Source: PLA3 sp964592235
GTDB lineage: Bacteria; Planctomycetota; Phycisphaerae; UBA1845; UTPLA1
Length of the DNA: 64,000 nucleotides
Assembly (NCBI GenBank): GCA_964592235.1
Contig: CAZQCF010000020.1
Coordinates: forward strand, 5,766 to 69,765
Direction of reading: 5' to 3'
Below the pieces are notes generated by a model, which was not told the DNA's origin, ran no database searches, and was given only the letters and a program-made list of their open reading frames with translations. Below, piece after piece: positions 28,039 to 36,827 of this stretch. Within the stretch, counting starts at the first letter, position 1, and each line of letters opens with the position of its first letter. The position numbers and the translations under genes are program-made.

Positions 28039-28644
28039 ATGCAAAGGTCGGGGGCACGAAAGAGATCGAGCATTCCGGTTTGGCTGCTTGGGCTATGCGT
28101 CCTTTCTTAGGGACTCTCTTCGTTCTTCGCGTGGAATTACAGTTCTCTCTCTGAAAGGAGCATGTTCCAGCTCGGCGCACAAGATGGGTGTGTCCGGCTG
28201 GACGAATGGCGATACTGCGCCGACCCCAAGGATAATCCCCAGCTTTGGAGGGGTGTCCGTGTCATACACGCGATGTCTCGCATGTCTCTCAAGGAGCCAC
28301 GAATTAGATTTCAAGATTGGCCCAACGAACTTGCACGTTTTGGATTTCGTGCTCCCTACTTCAAATGGCGACTGGGAAAGCGGTACCCGGGGCAAACGCC
28401 CGAAGTGCCATTTGTCACTTCGGAGATTATTTTGCCGCTCTGGCTCCCAACCGCTATCTGCCTCCTCGCGAGTATCCCCTGGTTTCGGCAGCAATGTCAC
28501 CGGCGAGGTCGATACGACTGTCATCAATGCCGCTATTCTCTGGTCGGCAACACGACGGGCATCTGCCCCGAATGCGGCACAGCCATTCCGGATGCGATGC
28601 GCGCACAACTACAGCGCATAGAGTTCAAGCCCCCTGCGCATTAA
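28039..28644 (+). pseudogene. Planctomycete-type membrane zinc-ribbon protein interrupted by in-frame TAG
   Basis: From the ATG at 28039 the frame reads MQRSGARKRSSIPVWLLGLCVLS, then TAG (28108-28110), then GLSSFFAWNYSSL and on to an intact remainder. The pieces together match a family common in planctomycetes: basic N-terminus, first membrane helix, a GCVRL-type segment, second helix (IILPLWLPTAICLLASIPWF) and a terminal zinc ribbon (CHQCRYSLVGNTTGICPECG). The TAG falls inside the first helix. An internal ATG at 28162 could give a 160-residue product, but its AGGAG is only 1 nt away. It is a pseudogene, a readthrough gene or a sequencing error. Confidence 0.6.
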
Positions 28645-28722
28645 AGCGGCCGGCAAGCTGGCCCCACGCTCATTCTTATCTCAAGAATCACGCCGAGTTC
28701 GGTTCAAGGGCGATGATCGAAC

Positions 28723-28943
28723 GACCCCAGCGGGGTCACGGCCAATAGCCTGGGGTTGGTCGCCGAAGGCGGCCTACACCGGGGAACGCGATGGTACGAC
28801 CGGGCAACCCCAACGGGGTTGCGGCTGTGCGATACGGAGCAGGCAGCAACCCCGTTGGGGTTGCGTGGCATCGTATGACTCGCGACCCAGGGTAACCGCT
28901 GCGCGGCAACCCTGGGCTGAACGCCAAAACGCCTTCGGCGTTT
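28723..28943. repeat. Cluster of six short hairpins with 3-nt loops
   Basis: In order: GACCCC-agc-GGGGTC (28723-28737), CGCC-gaa-GGCG (28761-28771), GCAACCCC-aac-GGGGTTGC (28804-28822), GCAACCCC-gtt-GGGGTTGC (28846-28864), a wider CCCAGGGT/ACCCTGGG pair (28886-28916) and AAACGCC-ttc-GGCGTTT (28927-28943). Two hairpins share the same arms in a 42-nt spacing. The rest of the gap 28645-28993 shows no gene. This resembles the interspersed repeats that planctomycete genomes carry and that are often mis-annotated as short proteins. Confidence 0.8.
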
Positions 28944-28993
28944 GTGCCACACCGAGACCGTTCGCATGCGCCACGAGGATTCTGGCACAATTT

Positions 28994-29482
28994 CTACTTC
29001 TCCCCCTCGATCGGCACGAAGTTTTCCCGCGCCGGGCCGAACGCGCTCGACGTCGTGAACTTGTACCGATAGCGGACGGGATTGTTCTTGGGGATGAAGT
29101 CAAGCGTATATTCCTTCCCCGGCTCGAGGCGGTATTGCACGTAGAACTCCGGCAGGTGCTTGAACTTTCGCTCGTCGATCAGCAGCGTGTGCGCGATCCG
29201 CGTGAACGGCAGCTTCTTGCCGGCGCTATCGCGCATCGCGAAGCGCTGGTCGATCCACTCGTCCCACTGCGGCTCGAAACGCTCGTTCACCGGCGGCTTG
29301 GCCCGCGTGGCTGTGCCAAGCTCGACGCAAACATCGAATTCCATCAGGTTGTTCTCGTCCGGCGGACCGAGCACGACGACAAACATCTCGCCCTGATCGC
29401 TCATCGACGATTTGAGCACCGTGAACCACACGCCCGCGCCCAAGGCCCCCAGAACGAGGGCCAGAATGACGACACCCTTCAT
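28994..29482 (-). CDS. Exported or membrane-anchored protein of unknown function
   Basis: 162 residues. One N-terminal hydrophobic segment (VVILALVLGALGAGVWFTVL) serves as a signal anchor; the rest is soluble, with a probable beta-rich region near the end (YTLDFIPKNNPVRYRYKFTT). GAGGAG lies 9 nt before the ATG, a strong site. No family is recognised. It stands alone between a repeat cluster and the dtd operon. Confidence 0.75.
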   Translation of the reverse strand: MKGVVILALVLGALGAGVWFTVLKSSMSDQGEMFVVVLGPPDENNLMEFDVCVELGTATRAKPPVNERFEPQWDEWIDQRFAMRDSAGKKLPFTRIAHTLLIDERKFKHLPEFYVQYRLEPGKEYTLDFIPKNNPVRYRYKFTTSSAFGPARENFVPIEGEK

Positions 29483-29664
29483 GTAACGTCTCCTCTCATA
29501 AGACCCGACGCCGGAATCGGCGACTCGAACGGCCCGGCCGCAGAACGCAGCAAGCCGTCATCCAGACAATAGAATACTGTCGCATCCTGCCATTTGCAAC
29601 GGGCGCGCGACAGAAGACTTCAGAAAACCGGTAGACCGCCTCGCCCGTCCACACCCATCATCGC

Positions 29665-29700
29665 GACCCCACCCCTTGCTGCGCAATGAATGGGGCACCC
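29665..29700. repeat. Dispersed palindromic repeat, copy 1
   Basis: A segment beginning GACCCCACC, with GCTGCGC in the middle and ending ATGGGGCACCC. The arms CCCCA/TGGGG can pair. A second copy with the same ends and centre lies at 42793-42826. Confidence 0.7.
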
Positions 29701-29716
29701 ATTATCGGGAAACTCA

Positions 29717-30169
29717 TCACGCCCCGACCGGTCGCGTATCCAGCAGAATGTTGATCGGCCCGGCATTGACCGACGCCACGCGCATCGACGCGCCGAAGCG
29801 CCCCTGCTCGACATGCACGCCCAATTCGCGCACCGCCGCGCAGAATTGCTCGAACAGCCGCTCCGCCTCCTCCGGCGGGGCCGCGCCCGTGAACGCCGGC
29901 CGCCGGCCCTGGCTCGCATCGGCCAGCAGCGTGAAATTGCTCACGGCCAGAACGCTGCCGCCGGCCTGGCACACGTCGAGATTCATCTTGCCGGCCGCAT
30001 CGGGGAAGATCCGCAGATACCGCACTTTCGTCGCCAGCGCGGTCGCGTCGGCCGCGCCGTCCCCCATCGCCACGCCGACGTACACGAGCAGGCCCGTCTC
30101 GCAGCGGCCGACGGTCGCGTCGTCCACCGTCACCTGCGCCTCGGCCACGCGCTGTACAACCGCGCGCAT
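29717..30169 (-). CDS. dtd: D-aminoacyl-tRNA deacylase
   Basis: 150 residues matching DTD over the full length (MRAVVQRV start, KVRYLRIFPD, and NAGPINILLDTR with the Gly-Pro motif near the end). It cleaves D-amino acids from mischarged tRNA. The conserved SQFTL motif reads SNFTLL here (Gln to Asn). Its ATG shares one base with the stop of the upstream WYL regulator gene, so translation is coupled. Confidence 0.93.
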   Translation of the reverse strand: MRAVVQRVAEAQVTVDDATVGRCETGLLVYVGVAMGDGAADATALATKVRYLRIFPDAAGKMNLDVCQAGGSVLAVSNFTLLADASQGRRPAFTGAAPPEEAERLFEQFCAAVRELGVHVEQGRFGASMRVASVNAGPINILLDTRPVGA

Positions 30170-31200
30170 CAGGCATCCCCTTTCGGCCCCGGGCGCGGCG
30201 TGTCGGCGCGGGCGGGCGATCCGGCGGAGCCGTGCCCGTGGTGCGCCGCGAGCAGCTTGCGCGCTTTCTCCACGATCATCTCGCGCAGCGCCGGCGGCTC
30301 CAGCACCGTCACGTGCTCACCGTAGCTCATGATCCACGACGCGATCTCGCTCAAGCCGTCGACCCGCGCTTCGAACGTCAGCCCGCCGTCCGGCTCGCGC
30401 CGGGTCACCTGCGTGTCGTGCCAGTGCACTTCCTCCACGCTCGTCGCCACGAGCGGGCAGAAGCGCAGCCGCACGTCATAGATCTGCCCCTCGGGGATCA
30501 TGCGCCAAGCGAGACCGAAATAGTTCTTCTCGTCAAAGTCGCGCGGCGGTGTGAACGGCTCGGCTGTCACGTTCACGGCGAGCATGCGCTCGATCTTGAA
30601 CGTGCGCGCGGACTGGTGCGTGGAACTGTAGGCGATGAGATACCACGCGCGCGACACGAAGATCAACCGCAACGGGTCGAGCAGCAGGTCGAGCTCGGCC
30701 TTGTCCTGCACGCTGTCGTAGCGCACGCGAACGCGAACATGCTGGGCCAATGCGCGCTGGAGGGACAGAAACACGTCTGACGCCGCCTCGCCGTCGCTGA
30801 CCGGCTGCCAGCGCACGGAGATCCCGTCGATGAGCTGACCGCAGTGGTTCAGCAGGGATTGGGGCAACTGGCTTTCGATCTTGATGGCGGCATCGAGCGC
30901 CTTGCGAAAGAGCGGATGGACCTGGCGCGCGAGGAATCGGCGCGTGATCAGCAGCAGCGCGAGGGCCTCGTTGGAGTCGAGATGCACCGGCGGCAGCAAC
31001 GGCGCGTCGCCGAGCGAATAGGTGTTCTTGCGCGGGTCGAATTCGTATTCGATGCCGGCGGACTTGAGCAGGCTCAAATCGCGAAAGAGCGTGCGGCGGC
31101 CGATCTTTGCTTCGCGCGCGAGGCCGTCGGCGTCGAACGCGCGGCCGCTGCGCAACAGGGTAATAAGGTTGAGAAGGCGATGCACGCGATGGGTCTTCAT
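30169..31200 (-). CDS. WYL-domain transcriptional regulator
   Basis: 343 residues. The N-terminal DeoR/HTH_11-type helix-turn-helix (VHRLLNLITLLRSGRAFDADGLA, then RTLFRDLSLLK) is followed by a WYL domain with the SRAWYLIAYSS core. A C-terminal WCX-like region follows. WYL regulators bind nucleic-acid-derived or other small ligands and control DNA-damage or defence genes in several phyla. No defence gene adjoins it here; its coupled partner is dtd. Confidence 0.92.
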   Translation of the reverse strand: MKTHRVHRLLNLITLLRSGRAFDADGLAREAKIGRRTLFRDLSLLKSAGIEYEFDPRKNTYSLGDAPLLPPVHLDSNEALALLLITRRFLARQVHPLFRKALDAAIKIESQLPQSLLNHCGQLIDGISVRWQPVSDGEAASDVFLSLQRALAQHVRVRVRYDSVQDKAELDLLLDPLRLIFVSRAWYLIAYSSTHQSARTFKIERMLAVNVTAEPFTPPRDFDEKNYFGLAWRMIPEGQIYDVRLRFCPLVATSVEEVHWHDTQVTRREPDGGLTFEARVDGLSEIASWIMSYGEHVTVLEPPALREMIVEKARKLLAAHHGHGSAGSPARADTPRPGPKGDA

Positions 31201-31281
31201 GGCATCAGGTCCGCGGGATCAGGCCTTTGCCGAAACGCCGCTTCCATCGTAACCAAAACGGCCCATCGGGAACAAGCGCCG

Positions 31282-33090
31282 CTACGTTCGCAACAGCGTT
31301 GTGAGCGACGACACAAGCAAGACACCAGCCAGCACAAGAAAAGCCCGGCGGTGCTCGCGGAGGCCGGCGATGCCGTAGACCGCGCCGAGAATGGCCAATG
31401 TCAGGGGTTTGACCCAACCCTCCGGCAAGGGCGTGCCCAGAAGCTGGGCCAACGCACCGGCAGGCAGCAATAACAGCGCGACCAGCCACAAGGGCACTGC
31501 GAAGGGCCGCCACCGCGTCGGCGGCGCCAGTTCCGCCAGTCCCAGGATCGGCAGCGCCGCCACGCTATAAACAATCGCGTCGTATTGAACCAGCCAGCCG
31601 CGGAAAGCCGACGCCGGCAGTCGCACGAAGTTGAAAAGCAGCGCCGCCGCGACGAACACGAGCGACATGGCGGCCAGCGCCGGCGAACCGCCCTGTCGCG
31701 CCGCCAGGGCGGCGATCAGCGCGAACAGACCCAGCGCGAGGGTGCCGCAGACCATCCGACCTGTCGAATTGTCGTCCACTTCCGGGATGCGCTTCGGCCA
31801 GATCGCCATCTGAAAGGCGATCAAGGCCGCAATGGCGATGATGAAGAACGCGGTGCGCTTGGCGTAGGGGATCATGCGCCCGGTCGTCGTCCAGGCGATG
31901 CCGTCGAGCAATTGCTGGTCCCACACGCGGGCCAGCCAGCGCCATAGGGTGGCCATGATAGCGAGTGCCAGTAACATGGCATTGTACAGGACGGGCATCC
32001 GCGCGGCGTACTGGGCCGAAAGACCATCCGGCAACGTCTTCGCCGCGATTGCCGCCGCGGCGTGAACAATCGCCACAGTCACCAACGCCATGCCCAGGCC
32101 CGCCGTGTTGGCGCTCCACCGGCGATACGCCAGAAATAGACAAGCATATCCAGCAACGAGGCTCGCCACCGCCGCCGCCCCGAACAGCGCCGCGCTCGGT
32201 GCCTCCCGCCGCACAAGCTGATACACACCCAGCACCAGCAACGCCGCCGCGATGATCGCTTCGAACTGGATATACCCCGGCCAGCGTGAGTACGGCTCGA
32301 CCAGCTCGTCCAATCGATCGGGCCACGCGGCCATGATCCGTCGGCGATAACGATGATCCTGAATCACGGCCGCCGCGACGATCAACGCCGCCAGTCCCGC
32401 CATCAGTTGAAACACCCATGACCACCACGGCGGCAGCCATGCGACCAGCCCGACCTCGGCCTGTCCGCCTCGAGCCGACGGAAACACCATCGCGCCCCAC
32501 CACGCCGCGAGGGCACCGACAACCAGCAGCATCGTCGGCTGATGCGGCCGACGATGCGACAATCGCCAGACCAGCACAGCCACCAGGAGCGCCGCCTGCG
32601 CGAGAAACCCGCCGAGCGGAACGCCCAGTCCGCGCTCGCGAGACAGGCTGAACAACTGCTGGCCAGTCTGCACCGCGAGGAAATAGGTAATCAATCCTGC
32701 CGCCGCAAAGCCCGCGATGAGACTCCAAGTAAAGAAAACATCCGAGGGCGGATGTCGCCCGTCGTCGCGCCGCGAGCGCTCACCCAGCGCGGTCGCGGCG
32801 CCGGTGCCCGAGCAAACCATGCAAAGGATCGAGGCGAACATCAGTGTGAGGTAAATGGTCGGCTGCGCGCCGGCGAAACGATCATAAACAATGACCCCGC
32901 CGCCAAGCGTCGCACCTGCTACAAAAAGCGAAGGCCCCAGCCCGGCTGGCAATCGCTTCTGAAGGATCTGCGCAAAGACGCCAAGCACGACGCAACCCAG
33001 CGCCAGCAGGTCGCGTTGGCTAAGTTCGGTCGGCCCCGCGGCAAGAGAAAGCCCGCGCTGCGAAAGTAAAAGCATTTGACTGAAGGACAT
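31282..33090 (-). CDS. Large polytopic membrane protein of unknown function
   Basis: 602 residues and roughly 16 hydrophobic segments with short loops, for example DLLALGCVVLGVFAQIL, FASILCMVCSGTGAATAL and PLWLVALLLLPAGALAQLL. No transport or enzymatic motif is recognised. The ATG at 33090 lacks a clear ribosome-binding site, so the start is uncertain. It lies 39 nt downstream of the TolC-like gene on the same strand, but shared function is not shown. Confidence 0.75.
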   Translation of the reverse strand: MSFSQMLLLSQRGLSLAAGPTELSQRDLLALGCVVLGVFAQILQKRLPAGLGPSLFVAGATLGGGVIVYDRFAGAQPTIYLTLMFASILCMVCSGTGAATALGERSRRDDGRHPPSDVFFTWSLIAGFAAAGLITYFLAVQTGQQLFSLSRERGLGVPLGGFLAQAALLVAVLVWRLSHRRPHQPTMLLVVGALAAWWGAMVFPSARGGQAEVGLVAWLPPWWSWVFQLMAGLAALIVAAAVIQDHRYRRRIMAAWPDRLDELVEPYSRWPGYIQFEAIIAAALLVLGVYQLVRREAPSAALFGAAAVASLVAGYACLFLAYRRWSANTAGLGMALVTVAIVHAAAAIAAKTLPDGLSAQYAARMPVLYNAMLLALAIMATLWRWLARVWDQQLLDGIAWTTTGRMIPYAKRTAFFIIAIAALIAFQMAIWPKRIPEVDDNSTGRMVCGTLALGLFALIAALAARQGGSPALAAMSLVFVAAALLFNFVRLPASAFRGWLVQYDAIVYSVAALPILGLAELAPPTRWRPFAVPLWLVALLLLPAGALAQLLGTPLPEGWVKPLTLAILGAVYGIAGLREHRRAFLVLAGVLLVSSLTTLLRT

Positions 33091-33129
33091 CGGTTACCGT
33101 GCCGAGTGGAAGCGGCGCCGGCGGCGCGG

Positions 33130-34932
33130 TCAGGGCTGCTCGGACAGCACGACGTTGTTGTAATCCAACAGCGTACCCTTGGCGCGCTCGACGTCAACGA
33201 TGCCCTGGTTGTACGTGACCAACGCCTGCAACAAGCCGCGGCGGGAGGTCGCGAGGTTGATCTGCGCGTTCAGCACGGCGTCCAACTCGGCCGGGCTTTT
33301 TCGCTCCTGCCGCTCCTGAAGCGACCGAAGGTTCTCCGAGGCCGCCGTGACCCCTTCGTGACTGGGAAGCAACTGGCGGAAACTTGTGTCGAGCGTGCGA
33401 AGCGCGACGCGGCAGTCGGTGATGATGTTGTCCAGCGCCTGCTTGTATCGCACGACGGCCTGGCTCTGCTGCAGCGCGGCGACGCGAATACCGGCGCGCT
33501 CCGCCCGCTCGCCGAAGTTCCACTGGAACTCGACCCCGACGTACTGGTCAATGAAATTGCCCGTACTCATCTGATCCCACGCGTTCGCGGAATTGCCCGC
33601 GAGGCCGTTCACCGTAAAGCGGTAGATGGCGTCCAGCCGGGGCAACGCCTGGTTCTTGGCGATGCCCAGTTGCAGCCGCGCGATGTCCACCGAATGCCGT
33701 GCCTGGATGATCTCGGGGCGACGCTCCAGCGCCGTTTGAACTGCGAAGAACGCGTCGCGCAGAACTTCGATCGTGGTCGGGTTGTCCGTCGGGACGATCT
33801 CGTAATCGGCCGACAGGGGGATTTCCGGATCGTTCAGAATGTTGAGCAACTGATCTTCGGCGTTGCGCACGCGATTCTTCACGTCGATGTACTCGGCCTC
33901 GCGTGCCTTGACCGCGACGCGGCTGCGAAACAGCAGCGTCTGGTACGCGTCGAAATCGGTGCGCGCCTCAATCTGGCGAAGCGTGAGCTGCGCTTCGGCA
34001 AGCACTTCGGCCACGATGACCACGTCGCGCCGGGCCTGCACGAGCGTCCAGTAAGCCTGCTCGGCGCCGTTGAGATTCTCAATCACCCGCGCGCGAAAGG
34101 CTTCCTGGTTGATCTTCTGCTCATTCTTGCGGATGTTGATCTGTGCCCGATTAAAATCGATGCCGAAGTTCCGCAACAACGGCTGGCGCAGTTCGGTAAC
34201 AAAATTGTGCTGCCACGACGGATTGAGCAACTGAAACTGAAAGCCCGGATTGTCCACGCGCGTCATCTGCTCGGTGAAGCTCACCGTCGCACCCGTCGCC
34301 AGCAGCTTGCGAATGCCGCCGTTGACCACCGTCGAATCGGTCTGACTGGCGATCAGCGTCGACGGCGTCGGCTGGTCGGTGTTGTTGCGATTGGCATTCG
34401 CGAAAAACGCCAAATCGAACGCGGCTTCAGCCTGCACAACCTGTGCCGTGCTAATGGCCGGCGCGTAGCCGTCCACCTTGATCGCGTAGTTGTTGGCGAG
34501 TACACGGCGCAGCGCCTCGGCCAGTGACAAGCGGTACTGGTTAGGTCGCTTGATTTCGCCGATGTAGCGCAGGGAATCTTCGTAAATGCGCTCGTACTCT
34601 CGGCGGATGCTCGGGCTGAAGCGCGTCGTCTCCAAGCGCTTCTTGAACACCTCGTCGGCCTGCGTCGGGTCAGGCACCTGCAACCAGACAACGGACTCAA
34701 TCGCAGGCTGCGTCGTGGCGACGCTGGTCCCCATCAACTCTACCGGGGGCGGCGAGTCCAGCTGGGTCAGCGCCGGCGCGGCGTCCGGCCCCTCGCGCGC
34801 CATCCGTTGCTCATACTGATGAACCTGCGCGTCTTCAACCTGCGTCTCGGATTGGTGACAGCCGATTGTGAAATATACGGCGAGCGCAACGACCGCTGGA
34901 CCGGCGGACCGCTTTGAGAACCATCGCATCAT
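33130..34932 (-). CDS. TolC-family outer membrane efflux-type lipoprotein
   Basis: 600 residues. A lipobox-like Cys follows the N-terminal hydrophobic segment (YFTIGCHQ). After a 100-residue acidic extension the TolC-type repeats appear: LSLAEALRRVLANNYAI, a long coiled helix around EAQLTLRQIEARTDFDAYQTLLFRSR, and a second half ending in LDAVLNAQINLATSRRGLLQALVTYNQG. It should form the outer membrane duct of a tripartite pump. It is longer than typical TolC because of the N-terminal extension. No inner-membrane pump or adaptor gene is adjacent. Confidence 0.88.
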   Translation of the reverse strand: MMRWFSKRSAGPAVVALAVYFTIGCHQSETQVEDAQVHQYEQRMAREGPDAAPALTQLDSPPPVELMGTSVATTQPAIESVVWLQVPDPTQADEVFKKRLETTRFSPSIRREYERIYEDSLRYIGEIKRPNQYRLSLAEALRRVLANNYAIKVDGYAPAISTAQVVQAEAAFDLAFFANANRNNTDQPTPSTLIASQTDSTVVNGGIRKLLATGATVSFTEQMTRVDNPGFQFQLLNPSWQHNFVTELRQPLLRNFGIDFNRAQINIRKNEQKINQEAFRARVIENLNGAEQAYWTLVQARRDVVIVAEVLAEAQLTLRQIEARTDFDAYQTLLFRSRVAVKAREAEYIDVKNRVRNAEDQLLNILNDPEIPLSADYEIVPTDNPTTIEVLRDAFFAVQTALERRPEIIQARHSVDIARLQLGIAKNQALPRLDAIYRFTVNGLAGNSANAWDQMSTGNFIDQYVGVEFQWNFGERAERAGIRVAALQQSQAVVRYKQALDNIITDCRVALRTLDTSFRQLLPSHEGVTAASENLRSLQERQERKSPAELDAVLNAQINLATSRRGLLQALVTYNQGIVDVERAKGTLLDYNNVVLSEQP

Positions 34933-35297
34933 TCGATATCCGCTTTACTTGGCGTCATGGCGCCAGTTGAAAACACCGCGTCGGTCATCCGGCATGCCGG
35001 TAGGTCGGGCCGGCCATTCTACGGATCAGTAACCGAGTGTCAAAACTTTATCAATACTGGTATTACGGCAAACCGACCATCCCTACTGGAACCAGGCCGG
35101 TATCCGGTACGCGACAATCCAAATAAGAACCACCTCAAGGCAGGATGTGTTGCGATCATGAGGTTGTCCGGGAAGCCCTGGCGCGATCGCCGCAGGAACG
35201 GCTGCCGGACCGATGGAAAATGACGTAAACCCATATAAAAAATTAGTTTATGTTAACTCTGGTTCATTTGACGCCGAAACCAATCAGCATAACGAGT
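34933..35297. other. Intergenic region, no gene recognised
   Basis: It holds the upstream region of the leftward TolC-like gene and an AT-rich tract near 35230-35260. An 88-codon open frame at 34957-35223 has no ribosome-binding site or recognisable protein features, so I do not call it. Confidence 0.5.
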
Positions 35298-35326
35298 TTG
35301 ACAGTTTTGAGCGGTGCCCGTATTCT
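35298..35326 (+). promoter_or_regulatory. Strong sigma-70-type promoter
   Basis: A perfect -35 box TTGACA (35298-35303), a 17-nt spacer and TATTCT as -10 (35321-35326). The predicted start is near 35333, exactly where a rod-like RNA fold begins. Such a good match is rare in this GC-rich sequence and suggests a highly expressed transcript. Confidence 0.65.
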
Positions 35327-35330
35327 TCTG

Positions 35331-35516
35331 TTCGCTCGTCGGGCGAGGTCCGGTGAGCTGTCGTATCCCCATGAGGCCGACCGATGGCTCGCGTTTGCGA
35401 GGTGGCGGTCGAAGGGCACCCAGCTACGCGGCCGGGTGAACTAGCCTTGGGAACGACCCACGCAGCCGCGTCCTGTCTTTCCCGCATGTGGGCGGGTCTG
35501 GACCATGGCGAAGCGC
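35331..35516 (+). ncRNA. Candidate structured RNA with 6S-like architecture
   Basis: No protein is encoded, but complementary segments nest perfectly. Outer stems are TTCGC (35331-35335)/GCGAA (35508-35512), GGTCC (35347-35351)/GGACC (35500-35504) and CCCCATG (35367-35373)/CATGTGGG (35485-35492). An asymmetric internal loop (35374-35385 and 35468-35484) follows. The inner stem-loop uses GGCTCGCGT/ACGCAGCC, GGTCG/CGACC, AAGG/CCTT and CACCC/GGGTG. Closing stem, central bubble and terminal stem over about 180 nt is the plan of 6S RNA. I see no diagnostic sequence motif, so the identity is inference. Ends are approximate. Confidence 0.4.
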
Positions 35517-35575
35517 ATTAAGAAGGTGCGCCGCTGCCGTGTCACGCTGCAAATGGAAATGAAAGGCGCCATCAC

Positions 35576-35646
35576 TACCCGGTAGTGTAATGGTAGCACA
35601 GCAGATTTTGGTTCTGCTTGTCGAGGTTCGAGTCCTCGCCGGGTAG
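35576..35646 (+). tRNA. tRNA-Gln (anticodon TTG)
   Basis: A 71-nt cloverleaf: acceptor TACCCGG/CCGGGTA, anticodon stem GCAGA/TCTGC around loop TTTTGGT (anticodon TTG), T arm CGAGG/CCTCG with loop TTCGAGT, and discriminator G. CCA is not encoded. It lies between the RNA candidate and the glmU-like operon on the same strand. Confidence 0.95.
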
Positions 35647-35721
35647 CTTTTCGTTTTTTGTCGCGCGCCGGTCGCGCGGCGAGTTTCGAATCACCACCGC
35701 AACGGAGTGCGGAGAGATTGC

Positions 35722-36816
35722 ATGACGCAGGCGAATTCCAATTCATCCGGTCGTCCGACGGCTGCAGTCATCCTGGCTGCGGGCCGCTCAACGCGCATGA
35801 AGACCGAGCTGCCCAAGGTACTGCACGAAGTGTGCGGGCGGCCGATGCTGGCATACGTAATCGATGCGTGTCGGCAGGCGGGTATCTCGCGCTTGATCGT
35901 CGTCGTGGGCTTCGGGCGGGAGGCGGTTGAGCGAGCGTTCGGCAACGAGCCGGACTTGACGTTTGTCCACCAGGCGGAGCAGAAGGGCAGCGGTCACGCC
36001 GTCATGGTCTGCGCCGACGCCCTGAAAGGCTTCACCGGCGACTGCGTGGTCATCGCCGGCGACATGCCGCTGATTCAGGCCGACACGCTCTCCACGCTGC
36101 TCGGCGGCCATCGCGCGACCGGGGCGGCGGCCTCGCTGGCGACGACCACGCTGGACGACCCGACGGGCTACGGGCGGATCGTGCGCAACGCGCGCGGCGA
36201 ATTTGAGAAAATCGTCGAACATCGCGACTGCACGCCGGAGCAACTGGCGATTCGCGAAGTCAATCCCAGCTACTATTGCTTTGATGCTGTGACGCTGCTC
36301 GACGTGCTGCCGAAGATCCAGCCGAACAACGCCAAGGGCGAGTACTACATCACCGACGCACTGGAACTGATCCGCGCCGCCGGCAAGCCCGTGCGTGCCG
36401 CGGTGAATGTCCCGGCGGCCGACGCGACGGGCATCAACTCGCGCGTCGACCTGGCGGCGGTCTCCGCGATGATGCAGCAGCGCATCGCCACGCGGTGGAT
36501 GGAATTCGGCGTCACGATTGTGTCACCTTCGAACACCTGGATCGACAGCCGGGCGACCATCGGCCCCGAGACGATCATTCGGCCGTTCACGACCATTGAG
36601 GGCCTCGCACGAATCGGCGCCGGCTGCGAGATCGGGCCGTATGCCTGCGTGCGCGACGGCGCGGTGGTGGCGGACGGCGCGGTGATCGGCCCCGGCGTCC
36701 TGACGGCCATCGACACGGCGGGCAAGGGCGCAGCGGCGGCGGCGACGTCCACGAGTGGATCAGGTCGCAAGCAGGTGGTCGTTCGTCGGCCGCCGGCACA
36801 AAGTGGGATAGCGTGA
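35722..36816 (+). CDS. glmU: UDP-N-acetylglucosamine pyrophosphorylase, GlmU-like with shortened C-terminus
   Basis: 364 residues. The N-terminal uridyltransferase domain is complete: AVILAAGRSTRMKTELPKVLH, the QAEQKGSGHAVM segment, GDMPLI, and the VNPSYYCF region. The left-handed beta-helix is short, about four coils (from SNTWIDSRATIGPETIIRPF to AVIGPGVLTA), and the acetyltransferase active site of full GlmU (about 450 residues) is missing. It probably makes UDP-GlcNAc from a preformed GlcNAc-1-P. GGAGAG precedes the ATG. The glmU-prs-rplY-pth order that follows is common in bacteria. Confidence 0.88.
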   Translation: MTQANSNSSGRPTAAVILAAGRSTRMKTELPKVLHEVCGRPMLAYVIDACRQAGISRLIVVVGFGREAVERAFGNEPDLTFVHQAEQKGSGHAVMVCADALKGFTGDCVVIAGDMPLIQADTLSTLLGGHRATGAAASLATTTLDDPTGYGRIVRNARGEFEKIVEHRDCTPEQLAIREVNPSYYCFDAVTLLDVLPKIQPNNAKGEYYITDALELIRAAGKPVRAAVNVPAADATGINSRVDLAAVSAMMQQRIATRWMEFGVTIVSPSNTWIDSRATIGPETIIRPFTTIEGLARIGAGCEIGPYACVRDGAVVADGAVIGPGVLTAIDTAGKGAAAAATSTSGSGRKQVVVRRPPAQSGIA

Positions 36817-36827
36817 GGGATCATGCG

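Noticed and set aside
28723..28943. CRISPR array
   Set aside because: The hairpins have different arms and irregular spacing, with no direct repeats and unique spacers, and no cas gene is nearby.
34957..35223. 88-codon rightward open frame upstream of the RNA candidate
   Set aside because: No ribosome-binding site, no motif, and odd composition; considered non-coding.
35331..35516. Signal-recognition-particle RNA
   Set aside because: The region has a GGTCCGG-like string and a rod shape, but the conserved GGAAG-GAAGCAGCC core of SRP RNA is absent, so I kept only a 6S-like hypothesis.
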